From contig NZ_CDDA01000032.1 of assembly GCF_000819745.1 (NCBI RefSeq), positions 62,001 through 126,000 of the forward strand: a stretch of 64,000 nucleotides of DNA, in the 5' to 3' direction. This DNA is from Aeromonas bestiarum. Lineage in GTDB: Bacteria > Pseudomonadota > Gammaproteobacteria > Enterobacterales > Aeromonadaceae. Below are positions 18,643 to 27,530 of this stretch, in pieces. The translations under genes and the position numbers were made by a program. The notes under the pieces were generated by a model that had not been told where the DNA came from, did no database searches, and saw only the letters and a program-made list of their open reading frames with translations. The stretch's first letter is position 1. Each line of letters opens with the position of its first letter.

Positions 18643-20805
18643 ATGAAAACACTGCTTCACTACTGGCCCATGCTGCTGTCCGGTACAGCGCTGGCCGCCG
18701 GCGATCCCGCCGGAATAGACACCTCCGGCACCACCCAGCCCAAGGCGCGCGAGACCATAGTCGTCAAGGGTCAGCGGGTCGAACAGAAACTGTCCGACAT
18801 CTCCGGCTCCATCACAGTCATCACCGAAGAGGACTTGGAGCGCCAGGTAGCCACCGAGCTCACAGACGTGTTCAAGAACGAGCCCGGCGTCTCTGTGACC
18901 GGCTCGGCGGGCCGGCCGCAGAACATCAGCATCCGCGGCATCGGCGGCAACCGGGTGCTGATCATCAAAGACGGGGTCAGGGTCAGCGACGGCTTCGGCG
19001 CCGACGACCTCAACGACAAAGTGGGCCGCTTCAGCTTCGATCTCGATGACGTCAAGCAGATAGAGGTGGCCAAGGGGGCGGGCTCCGCCCTGCACGGCTC
19101 GGACGCCATCGGCGGCACAGTGGTCATCACCACCAAACAGCCGGAAGATTACCTGCAGGGTCAGGATGCCTACCTCAGCAGCAAGGTCCTGCACGACGGC
19201 AGCAGCGACAAGCAGAAACTGAGCGCCACCGGTGCCGCCCGCTGGGGAATGACGGAACACCTGCTGCGCCTCTCCGGCTGGCAGGGGCACGAGACCGCCA
19301 ACTACGACCAGAGTCGCATCCCGGCGGATCTCGACGGCCTCAGCGCCTCCACCAGCTCTCGTTTCACCCTGAATGAGCACCACCTGCTGCGCCTCGAGCT
19401 CGACTACTTCGAAGACAACGCCAAGCGGGATCAGGGGCCGCGCGAAATGCCCCAGCCCGATGGCAAGTGGCAGGTACGCCAGTACCGGGAAAACGGCGCC
19501 CAGCAGACCCAGGGCGGCAAGCTGAGCTGGGAGGCCCGCAGTCTGGATCATCTGCTGGCGGATCAGTTCACCTGGAGCCTGCACGGCAACCACGCCAAGA
19601 ACAGCGCCAACAAGCGCAGCCTGCTGCAAAATGACGAGCTGAGCGGCTACCCGCGCTATCGCAGCGAGCGGGAGCTGGCCACCTTCACCGAGGATCTGAT
19701 CGGCAGCGAGCTGGATATCCGCCGTGACCTGACCACGGGCGCCGTCGCACACCAGCTGAGTTATGGCGTCGAGCTGGAGCGCACCCGCCACGAGCGACCG
19801 GTGGAGAAGCTGATGCTGGAAGCCGGCATTCCCCAACCCGGCCAATCCGCCCCCTTCAGCAGCGCCCGCACCGATCGGGCCGGCATCTGGCTGGGGGACG
19901 TGGCGACCCTGGGCAAGTGGCAGTTCACCCCCACACTGCGCATGGATCACCAGTGGCTGAGCCCGCAGGATGGCCGGGGCGAGAGCAACCACAGCTGGCA
20001 CCTCTCGCCTAGCCTGGCCACCAGCTACCGCTTCAACGAGCAGTGGCGCAGCTGGCTCAGCTATGCCAACGGTTTTAGTGCCCCCTCCTACGACAAGGTG
20101 TACGGCAATATTCCCCACTACTTTGCCCTGCCACCGTTCGAGATCATCGCCAACCCGGACCTCAAGGAGGAGACCAGCCACAGCTTCGAGTGGGGGGTGA
20201 GCGGTGAAGGGGATGAGTGGAGCATCAAGCCGGCGCTCTTCTACAACCGCTACTACAACTTCGTCGACTGGCGCCAGGTGGGCTTCCGTCTGCGGGACGG
20301 CGTCATGCTGCGCCAATACCGCAACGTGGCCAAGTCCGAGACCTGGGGCGCCGAGATCGCCGCCAGCTACTGGCTGACCCAGCAGTGGGAACTGGCCACC
20401 AAGTTCGGCTGGGTGGATGGCAAGGACAGCCAAGGCGAATCGCCGCGCAACCTGACCCCGCTGGAGGGCAATACCCGCCTCAGCTATCAGGCCAACGAAT
20501 GGAACCTGGGGGTGCAAGCCGACTATGCCGCCGCCATGAGCCGGGTGCCCACTTGCGGCAACAGCCTGACCCAGCAGCAGAGCGAGTGCATGAAGAGTGC
20601 AGGCTGGCTCAGCTTCGCCCTGACCGCCGACTGGCAGATCACAGACGCCCTCAAGGCCAACCTCAAGCTCGATAACCTGCTCGATACCCGTTACACCCGC
20701 TATCAGGATGTAGCCGGGCAGGAAGCGGGCAGCGATGCGGGACTCTACACCCAGACGGGCCGCTACCTGAGCGCCAGCCTGCGCTACACCTTCGTGGGGA
20801 TCTGA
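18643..20805 (+). CDS. TonB-dependent outer-membrane receptor, heme/hemoglobin type
   Basis: A 720-residue receptor: signal peptide to about ALAA, TonB box-like ETIVVKG near residue 40, plug domain with ISIRGIGGNRVLIIKDGVR and IEVAKGAGSALHGSDAIGG, then a 22-strand barrel ending RYLSASLRYTFVGI. FSAP (478-481) and NPDL (504-507) occupy the place of the FRAP and NPNL boxes of heme/hemoglobin receptors, with a His (PHYF) between them, so a heme-protein ligand is plausible. Fur boxes precede it. The start at 18643 begins the signal peptide; the Shine-Dalgarno is weak. Its stop overlaps the next start by one base. Confidence 0.85.
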   Translation: MKTLLHYWPMLLSGTALAAGDPAGIDTSGTTQPKARETIVVKGQRVEQKLSDISGSITVITEEDLERQVATELTDVFKNEPGVSVTGSAGRPQNISIRGIGGNRVLIIKDGVRVSDGFGADDLNDKVGRFSFDLDDVKQIEVAKGAGSALHGSDAIGGTVVITTKQPEDYLQGQDAYLSSKVLHDGSSDKQKLSATGAARWGMTEHLLRLSGWQGHETANYDQSRIPADLDGLSASTSSRFTLNEHHLLRLELDYFEDNAKRDQGPREMPQPDGKWQVRQYRENGAQQTQGGKLSWEARSLDHLLADQFTWSLHGNHAKNSANKRSLLQNDELSGYPRYRSERELATFTEDLIGSELDIRRDLTTGAVAHQLSYGVELERTRHERPVEKLMLEAGIPQPGQSAPFSSARTDRAGIWLGDVATLGKWQFTPTLRMDHQWLSPQDGRGESNHSWHLSPSLATSYRFNEQWRSWLSYANGFSAPSYDKVYGNIPHYFALPPFEIIANPDLKEETSHSFEWGVSGEGDEWSIKPALFYNRYYNFVDWRQVGFRLRDGVMLRQYRNVAKSETWGAEIAASYWLTQQWELATKFGWVDGKDSQGESPRNLTPLEGNTRLSYQANEWNLGVQADYAAAMSRVPTCGNSLTQQQSECMKSAGWLSFALTADWQITDALKANLKLDNLLDTRYTRYQDVAGQEAGSDAGLYTQTGRYLSASLRYTFVGI

Positions 20806-22868
20806 TGCACGCGCTATTGATAATGACGGCTCTGCTGGCAAATCCGGTGGCGGCCTCCCCCACCGAGGCCGCGGGCATGACGGCAACCACCACGGCGCCA
20901 CAGAGCGCGCCAGCCATTGCCAAGCGTCCCCTGCTGATGAAGGGCAAGGTAGCGCGGTGGGATCCCTATGGCGGCTGGCGTGACGACAGCCGCCAGGATC
21001 CCGCCCTGCTGGCCATGCTGGCCGAGCAGAACCGCTGGACCGAGCAGCAGCTCGCCGCCCAGCGGCCGCTGGAGCAGACGCTGCAAGCCGAGTGGCAGAC
21101 ACAGCCGCGCGGCGAGCCCATGCCCGCCGAGTGGCACACTGAAGCGGGCAGCCAGTGGAGGATGGAGGCAGACGGCAGCCTGTGGCAACGGGCTGATGAC
21201 AAGGCGCAGCCCCGTCAGCGACTGGCGCCGCGTCAACCGGCGAGCGGCTATTACGAGCTCGCAGGCTGGGCACTGCACCCGAACGGACGCTGGCTGGCCC
21301 TGGCCGAAGATCTGCGTGGCGATCTGGACTACCACATCACCCTGCTGGATCTGGATAGCGGCAAGACCCTGACCACTCTGGCGCACAGGGCCGCCGATCT
21401 GCTCTGGAGCCTGGACGGCAAGACCCTCTACACCCTTGCCAACGAGCGCCGCACCCTGCGCCCATGGCAGCTGTGGGCCTGGCAGGATGGCAAGGAGCGG
21501 CTAGTACATCAAGAGGCCGACCCGGCCTGGCTGCTCAGCCTCTATGGCACCACGGACAAACGCCACCTGCTGCTGCAGAGCAACAACCACGACAGCTCGG
21601 AGCAATATCTGCTGGACGAGGGGACCCCCTCTCTGCTCAAGGCCCGTCAGGCCGGTGTCGAGTACTACCTGGATACCCAGGGGGAGCGAGTGCTCATCAA
21701 GAGCAACAAAGATGGTGCCCTCGGCCTTTATCAGGTGACCAGTCTGACACAGGTGGCCGAGGGGCACTGGCAACCCCTCTGGTCCGGCGAGGACAGGAGC
21801 CTGGAGAAGTGGCGCCTGTTTGCCGACCATACGGTCCTGCAATACCGCAAGGCAGGGGACGACTGGCTCGATGTGCTGGATTCAAGCGGCCAGCTCAGCC
21901 AGCGTGTGCATCTCACCGAGGGAGCTGGCACGGCCTGGATCCAGGGCGCTCATGACCCGGCCAGCCAGCAGATCCTGATCCGCCGTCAAGGGATGGCCGA
22001 GCCACCGCACCAGCGCTGGCTCAATCTGGCCAGCGGCCAGTGGCAAGCTGGCGCCCAGGCGCAGACCCCCTCTCCCTACCGAAGCGAGCGACGCTGGGTG
22101 GTGGGCAAGGACGGGGTCAAGGTGCCCGTCTCTCTGGTGTGGCGCACCGACATCATCAAGCCCAAGGCGCTGCTGCTCTACGGCTACGGCGCCTATGGCA
22201 CCCCCATGCGCCCCTACTACCAGCCTCAGGTGCTGAGCCTGCTGGATCGCGGTTTTGTCTACGCCATCGCTCACGTGCGCGGCGGCGGCATGCTGGGTGA
22301 CGACTGGTATCTGGCGGGGCGCGGCCAGCAAAAACAGCACAGCGTGGACGACTTCCTGACCGTGGCCGAGGCGCTGGCCCGAGATCCAGCGATCGATCCC
22401 GCCCGGTTGTTCGCCATGGGCGGCAGTGCCGGCGGTCTGCTGGTGGCGGCGGCGCTCAATCAGGCGCCAACCCGCTTTGCCGGCGCCGTGTTGCAGGTGC
22501 CCTTCGTCGATCTGCTCGGCACCATGAGCGATCCCGAACTGCCGCTCACCCGCCAGGAGTACGCCGAGTGGGGCAATCCGGCCATTCCCGCCGACTATGC
22601 TGCCATGCGTCGCCTGAGCCCCTATGACAACCTGCAACGGCAGCCCTATCCCCCGGTTTACGTGACGGCCGGGCTGCACGACAGCCAGGTGCCTTACTGG
22701 GAGCCGCTCAAATGGGTCGCCCGGCTGCGGGAGCACAGCACGGGCACGGGCCCCTATCTGCTGAGTACGGCTCTCGACAGCGGCCACCAGGCCAGTACCG
22801 GCAAGGCCCACCAGCAGGCAGCGCGCGAGTATGCCTTCCTGCTCACCCTGGCTGGCGTTACCCGCTGA
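20805..22868 (+). CDS. Exported S9 prolyl-oligopeptidase family protease (oligopeptidase B-like)
   Basis: A 687-residue serine peptidase with an N-terminal beta-propeller (about residues 60-430) and a C-terminal catalytic domain. The triad is Ser541 in MGGSAGG, Asp626 in GLHDSQVPY and His661 in DSGHQAS; the fold order and size match protease II/OpdB. Unlike cytosolic OpdB it begins with a hydrophobic stretch ending in VAAS that looks like a signal peptide, so it may act in the periplasm or outside. It is translationally coupled to the TonB receptor, which ties it to iron acquisition by context. Confidence 0.85.
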   Translation: MHALLIMTALLANPVAASPTEAAGMTATTTAPQSAPAIAKRPLLMKGKVARWDPYGGWRDDSRQDPALLAMLAEQNRWTEQQLAAQRPLEQTLQAEWQTQPRGEPMPAEWHTEAGSQWRMEADGSLWQRADDKAQPRQRLAPRQPASGYYELAGWALHPNGRWLALAEDLRGDLDYHITLLDLDSGKTLTTLAHRAADLLWSLDGKTLYTLANERRTLRPWQLWAWQDGKERLVHQEADPAWLLSLYGTTDKRHLLLQSNNHDSSEQYLLDEGTPSLLKARQAGVEYYLDTQGERVLIKSNKDGALGLYQVTSLTQVAEGHWQPLWSGEDRSLEKWRLFADHTVLQYRKAGDDWLDVLDSSGQLSQRVHLTEGAGTAWIQGAHDPASQQILIRRQGMAEPPHQRWLNLASGQWQAGAQAQTPSPYRSERRWVVGKDGVKVPVSLVWRTDIIKPKALLLYGYGAYGTPMRPYYQPQVLSLLDRGFVYAIAHVRGGGMLGDDWYLAGRGQQKQHSVDDFLTVAEALARDPAIDPARLFAMGGSAGGLLVAAALNQAPTRFAGAVLQVPFVDLLGTMSDPELPLTRQEYAEWGNPAIPADYAAMRRLSPYDNLQRQPYPPVYVTAGLHDSQVPYWEPLKWVARLREHSTGTGPYLLSTALDSGHQASTGKAHQQAAREYAFLLTLAGVTR

Positions 22869-22906
22869 TGGCGCATCCTTTTCTCATTTTTGTGTTGGAG
22901 TAAACC

Positions 22907-25321
22907 ATGAAACCCTCTTCCCTGGCCCTCTGGCTGGCGGCAACCTTGCTCTCACAGCCCCTGCTGGCGGCCGAGTTGCAGTTTGTCGATGAAAAACCCA
23001 TCACCACCACGCCGCAGCAGTGGCTCGAACAGCGCCTCGGCGTGACGCTCGCCCCCGACTACGACAGGGCCAGCCTGCTCGGTCATCACTACAGCTTCCG
23101 CCAACTGGTCAACGGCCTGCCGGTGGCCACCATCCAGGCCGCCGTCAGCGTCGACAAGGCCGGCAAGCCCTGGCGCCTCTATCACAACAGTCGGCCGCTG
23201 CAGAGCAGCGAGCCAGGCTGTGATGCCGGTGGCAACCTGGCCCCTCTGATCGAAGAGTTGCGGGCGGCGGGCAGCGAGATCGACCCCCAGGGATCGGTCG
23301 AAGCCTGGTACTGGCGTGACGGCGACACCCTGGTACCCGCCCTGCGCCAGCGGGTGCGCGAACACCAGGCAGGCAACGCCAAGGCTACCTATGTACAGCT
23401 GTTCGCCAGTTGCGACGGCAGCCGGGAGCTGGGCCGCTGGATGGATGCGGCCAGCACCCAGGCCAGCCGCACAGCCGACGCCGGCGACACCCAAGTGGAA
23501 GCACGAGTATTCGACCCGGATCCCCGCACCCAGCTGCAAGACGCCAGCCTGGTCTGGCACGACGAACTGGTGCTGGCGGACGCCGCCTATCAGGACAGAG
23601 TTCCCCTGCCGGTCACACTGCAAGGGGGACGCTATCTGCTGAGCGGCCCTCACGCCCGGGTGGTGGATGCCATGGAACCCGATACCGCGCCTTTCAGCGG
23701 CGACACCCCGCAGGCATTCCGGTTGACCCGGGACGATCGGGGGTTTGCCGACATCAACGCCTATTACCACCTTGACTTGGCCCAGCGCCACATCAAGAAG
23801 CTGGGCTTTGGCGGGCTCATCCCCGGGGCCCTCGACATCGACACAGAGGCCGGCTATCAGGACAACTCCCTCTATGACCCTTTCGAGCGCAGGCTGGAGC
23901 TGGGCCGCAGCGGCGCGCCCGATGCCGAGGATCCCATGGTGATCTGGCACGAGTTCGGCCATGCGGTACAGCACCACATAGTGCCGGATCTCGGGGAGGA
24001 GGCAGACTGGGGCGCCATCGGCGAGGGCTTCAGCGACTACCTGGCCGCCAGCCACCGCCAGCGCAGCGAGGCGGGTCGCCAGTTCGAACCGACCATGGTG
24101 TTCAACTGGGATGCCCGTTTTACCGACCGCACCCCGCGCCAGCTGGATGATCTGCGTGCCCGCTACCACCCGGACTACAGCTATCCTGCCCACCGCACCA
24201 TCAACGGCAGCAACGGCGATCAGTTGTGGGGCACACCGCTGTTCCAGGCCCTGCTGGCGTCGGTGACCGAGCATGGCGAAGGGGCCCGGGACGAGTTTGA
24301 CCGCGTCATCATCGAATCCCACTTCGGGCTGGGCCCGGCCATTCGCATGCCACAGCTGGCCCGCATCACAGTGGACACGGCGGCGCGGCTCTACCCGGCC
24401 CGTCACTACGCTAGCCATCTGGAGCAAGCCTTCCGTCAGCACGGCCTCTTGCTGGCGCCGGTCAATATCGCGCTGGCCGAGGGCAGCGCCATCGAGCTGG
24501 GACAGCGTCAATCCGTGCAGGTGACACTCACCAATCAGGGCTCGGCGCCTGTAACCCTCAATGAGCTGACCCTGGCCCTGCCCGCCGGGCTGCAGGCCGA
24601 TCCCTACCAATGGCAAGCCACCACACTGGCGGCAGGTGCCAGCACCACCACCACGCTGCGACTGCTGGCCAAGAGCCCGCTGGCCTGCGGCGATGAGGTG
24701 AACCTGCCGGTAAGCCTCGTCATGACGGGAACCAGCCCGACCGAGCGCCAGTGGCAGCAGCCACTGAGCCTGCCCATAGGCACGCCCATCATCAGCCGCG
24801 CCACTGGTCAGCCGTTGCTCCTCAGCGATGCCCAGAGTGAGGAAGTACGCGGCTTGAGCCAAGCCAGCCTGCAGCTGGAGAAGACCAACGCCAAAGTGAG
24901 CGAGCAGTTGCAACTGACCATGGATCTGCAACACGACGCCCTGGATGAGCTGGAAATCTGGCTCAACTCCCCCTCCGGCACCCGCATCCAGATCTGGGAC
25001 AAGGGCTACAGCCCACTGCCACGGCTGAAAGGTGTCTTCCCTACCGAACTGCAGCCCCTGCAAGCCTTCACCCCCTTGCTGGGAGAGCCGTTGGCCGGCA
25101 GATGGACGCTGGAAGTGGTGGACAGCAAACCCGGGCATCAGGGCCGCATCAATGGCTGGAGCATCAGCCAGCGCACCGGCGCCCAGTGTGGTGAACCCAT
25201 AGCCCCGCCGGATGACGGCATCATCCACTTTCAGGTGGACGACAGCAGTGGCGGCGGTGCGGCCAACCTGCTCTGGCTGCTGCCGCTGGCAGTCTGGCGC
25301 CGCCTTCGCCAGCGCGGCTGA
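22907..25321 (+). CDS. Secreted zinc metalloprotease with P domain and GlyGly-CTERM anchor
   Basis: An 804-residue gluzincin-type protease. After a signal peptide (to LLAA) comes a propeptide resembling the FTP domain of thermolysin/fungalysin proteases, then the zinc motif HEFGH (348-352) with the third ligand Glu373 in GEGFSDYLA. A P/Homo-B-like beta domain follows near residues 640-760 (LEIWLNSPSGTRIQIWDKG to GRWTLEVVDSK). The end is a GlyGly-CTERM sorting signal: DSSGGGAA, a hydrophobic helix and an Arg-rich tail. This predicts type II secretion and rhombosortase processing. A good Shine-Dalgarno (TTGGAG) precedes it. Confidence 0.85.
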   Translation: MKPSSLALWLAATLLSQPLLAAELQFVDEKPITTTPQQWLEQRLGVTLAPDYDRASLLGHHYSFRQLVNGLPVATIQAAVSVDKAGKPWRLYHNSRPLQSSEPGCDAGGNLAPLIEELRAAGSEIDPQGSVEAWYWRDGDTLVPALRQRVREHQAGNAKATYVQLFASCDGSRELGRWMDAASTQASRTADAGDTQVEARVFDPDPRTQLQDASLVWHDELVLADAAYQDRVPLPVTLQGGRYLLSGPHARVVDAMEPDTAPFSGDTPQAFRLTRDDRGFADINAYYHLDLAQRHIKKLGFGGLIPGALDIDTEAGYQDNSLYDPFERRLELGRSGAPDAEDPMVIWHEFGHAVQHHIVPDLGEEADWGAIGEGFSDYLAASHRQRSEAGRQFEPTMVFNWDARFTDRTPRQLDDLRARYHPDYSYPAHRTINGSNGDQLWGTPLFQALLASVTEHGEGARDEFDRVIIESHFGLGPAIRMPQLARITVDTAARLYPARHYASHLEQAFRQHGLLLAPVNIALAEGSAIELGQRQSVQVTLTNQGSAPVTLNELTLALPAGLQADPYQWQATTLAAGASTTTTLRLLAKSPLACGDEVNLPVSLVMTGTSPTERQWQQPLSLPIGTPIISRATGQPLLLSDAQSEEVRGLSQASLQLEKTNAKVSEQLQLTMDLQHDALDELEIWLNSPSGTRIQIWDKGYSPLPRLKGVFPTELQPLQAFTPLLGEPLAGRWTLEVVDSKPGHQGRINGWSISQRTGAQCGEPIAPPDDGIIHFQVDDSSGGGAANLLWLLPLAVWRRLRQRG

Positions 25322-25342
25322 GTAACCCCCCATATATAAGAA

Positions 25343-25362
25343 GAAGGGGCCCTGGCCCCTTC
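25343..25362 (+). promoter_or_regulatory. Intercistronic hairpin between the protease and the DUF1566 lipoprotein gene
   Basis: Perfect nine-base arms GAAGGGGCC/GGCCCCTTC lie in the 54-base gap. No T run follows, so it more likely sets mRNA stability or partial read-through inside the operon than full termination. Confidence 0.5.
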
Positions 25363-25375
25363 CCAAGGACAAGAG

Positions 25376-26746
25376 ATGAATCCAACCTGTTCCCGCCTGG
25401 CCTGCCTGCTGGCCCCCCTGCTCACCGCCTGCGGTGGCGGCGGCTCGGATGAGGCGCCGCTGGCGGCACCTGCCTATACCCTGAACGTCAGTCTGCCCGA
25501 GAGTGGCACCCTGTGCGTCAATCTCAACCAGAACACCCGCTGTGACGAGGAGGAGCCCAGCGTCAGCGGCGTAGCCGGTGCCCGTCAGCTGAGCGGCACC
25601 GCCCCCGCCCTGCTGACCAGTCCGCTGCTGTTCCTGCCAACCAACCCGGCAGCGCCGGCGCTGCTGCATCCGGCCGCCCGACTGGATGGCCAGACCCTGA
25701 CCCCCAGCCTGCTCAGCACCCTGCTGCAAAGCCGCATCGCCGAGGGACATCCGCCCAAACAGGCACTCGACGAGATGCTGGCCGCGCTGGCGCCGCTGCA
25801 ACCAGGTCAGGGGCTGGCCACCCTGTCGCAACTGGCCGACTTCAACCTGGCGCTGGGGCAACTGCTGCTGGCGGTGATCGATGCAGAGCCGGAGATATCG
25901 GACCTTTCGCCCGTCCTCCTGCAAGCCGTGGTGTGGCCGGCCCTCGGCAGCCTGCTGCCCGAGCTGGCCAGCCACTTTGCCCAGCACGGCGAGCTGACCA
26001 GCCTGCAGGAGAGCGTCTCCCGCCTGCTGCAACAGCAATACTCCCATCCCCTGATCACCGGCAGCGGCATCACTACCTACACGGATGGCGTCGACTACCT
26101 GCTCACCGAGGAGCCCGCCGACCACCCGGGCCAGGAAGCCAGCCTGAACAAGGCCCCCTTGCGCTATCGCAAGCTGGATGGCAAGGGCCAGCCCCTGCCG
26201 GATGACGCCCCCGTCTGGGAGTGTGTGGAAGACCTCAACACAGGCCTCATCTGGGAGAGGAAGCTGAATGATGCAAAGAGCCCACGCGATCTGCATCGCA
26301 CCTTCGCCTGGGAGCTTGGCGACTATCACCCCACTCAGCAGGAGCTTGACTACGCCTGCCCGCAAGGCGAGGCCATCTGTACCACGGAGCAATATCGCCA
26401 GTGGCTCAACGCCCAGCAGCTGTGCGGCATCACCAGCTGGCGCATGCCCCACTCGCGCGAGCTGATGAGCCTGCAACACTACGGATCGCTCGCCCGCCAG
26501 TATGGCCAGCTGGTCACCATGGATGTGCGCTACTTCCCCGATGTCGGCACTACCACCAAGGATTTCAGCGGCTACTACTGGAGCCAGACCCTGACCCCGT
26601 CCCGTCGGCTGGAGAGCGCCCCCCTGAGCGCCATCGCCCATATCTTCCTCGGTGATGACGCCGGTACCGACTACGCCACCACAGTTCAAAACAGCGATGA
26701 TGCCAACGGTCTGCAACTGCGACTGGTGGCGGAGGTAACCCGATGA
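25376..26746 (+). CDS. DUF1566 domain lipoprotein
   Basis: A 456-residue lipoprotein with lipobox LTAC (Cys19) followed by GGGGSDE, which favours the outer membrane. The middle part (about 60-240) is helical and Leu-rich with no recognised domain. The C-terminal part carries a DUF1566 module (DLNTGLIWERKLND, then SWRMPHSRELMSL, and YYWSQT), a fold related to FGE-sulfatase/C-type-lectin-like domains used for binding. It overlaps the next DUF1566 gene by four bases and follows the metalloprotease, so it may be a substrate- or partner-binding surface protein. Exact function unknown. Confidence 0.75.
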   Translation: MNPTCSRLACLLAPLLTACGGGGSDEAPLAAPAYTLNVSLPESGTLCVNLNQNTRCDEEEPSVSGVAGARQLSGTAPALLTSPLLFLPTNPAAPALLHPAARLDGQTLTPSLLSTLLQSRIAEGHPPKQALDEMLAALAPLQPGQGLATLSQLADFNLALGQLLLAVIDAEPEISDLSPVLLQAVVWPALGSLLPELASHFAQHGELTSLQESVSRLLQQQYSHPLITGSGITTYTDGVDYLLTEEPADHPGQEASLNKAPLRYRKLDGKGQPLPDDAPVWECVEDLNTGLIWERKLNDAKSPRDLHRTFAWELGDYHPTQQELDYACPQGEAICTTEQYRQWLNAQQLCGITSWRMPHSRELMSLQHYGSLARQYGQLVTMDVRYFPDVGTTTKDFSGYYWSQTLTPSRRLESAPLSAIAHIFLGDDAGTDYATTVQNSDDANGLQLRLVAEVTR

Positions 26747-27300
26747 ACCGATTGATGCTGACCCTGCTGCTGACCCTCGGCAGCCCTCTCGCCCTGGCCA
26801 CCGCCATCTGCGACGACACCATGCCCAGAACCAGCCCCACCGCCCGCTTCATCGATCGCGGCAACGGCACAGTCACGGACAGGAGCACGGGCCTGACCTG
26901 GATGCGCTGCCAGCTCGGCCAGACCTGGCGCGACCAGAGCTGCAGCGGCGAGCCAACCCGGCTTTACTGGCAGCAGGCCCTGCTGACCGCAGAGCGGATC
27001 CGCACCGAACCGAGCCATGCCCTGTACGGCTTTGGCGGCTACCGGGATTGGCGCCTGCCCACCATCAAGGAGCTGACCAGCGTGCTGGAGTCCGCCTGCT
27101 ACAAACCTGCGCTGAACGAGACCCTATTCCCCCGCGCCATGGCCGGGGAAGGGAAAGAGGTGAACGACGGTTACGTCTATCTCTGGTCCTCGACCCCGGT
27201 GCCGGCCAGCAAGAGCGTCGCCTATCTGGATATCACCAGTGGCGCCGTTGGCATGCGGGCACCCGGTGCCTGGGCCAAGCAGCTGCTCCTGGTGCGCTGA
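26743..27300 (+). CDS. Secreted DUF1566 protein
   Basis: A 185-residue exported protein: signal peptide ending ALAT, then one DUF1566 module with the family landmarks FIDRGNGTVTDRSTGLTWMRC, YRDWRLPTIKELTSV and YLWSSTP. Its four cysteines (plus one near the cleavage site) could form disulfides. The ATG overlaps the stop of the DUF1566 lipoprotein gene (ATGA), implying coupled translation and a shared role. It ends the five-gene cluster; no clear T-rich terminator follows. Function unknown. Confidence 0.78.
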   Translation: MNRLMLTLLLTLGSPLALATAICDDTMPRTSPTARFIDRGNGTVTDRSTGLTWMRCQLGQTWRDQSCSGEPTRLYWQQALLTAERIRTEPSHALYGFGGYRDWRLPTIKELTSVLESACYKPALNETLFPRAMAGEGKEVNDGYVYLWSSTPVPASKSVAYLDITSGAVGMRAPGAWAKQLLLVR

Positions 27301-27530
27301 GTGCGCGGGGGGGCCGGAGGGTACTGCTGAAAACAGGATCCGCTTCCGGCCACCCCAGCCCCTTGCCGGTGAGGCGTACAAGGAGTGTGCGCCCTGTCAG
27401 AAAACAGCCAGAACACGTCATCCTGTGCCGGATCTGCATCATTTTACGCAGTTTTTACATAGCAGATCGCTGGCATGAAACGGGCAGAGCGGTTAGTCTA
27501 GCGGCGTTGGACCAACCCCATGAGGTACAG

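Noticed and set aside
22952..26716. A very long open reading frame on the minus strand opposite the metalloprotease and DUF1566 genes
   Set aside because: It is the mirror of GC-rich coding DNA: its product is a low-complexity Gly/Gln/Val/Leu-rich string without domain or start signals, while the plus-strand genes have clear domains.
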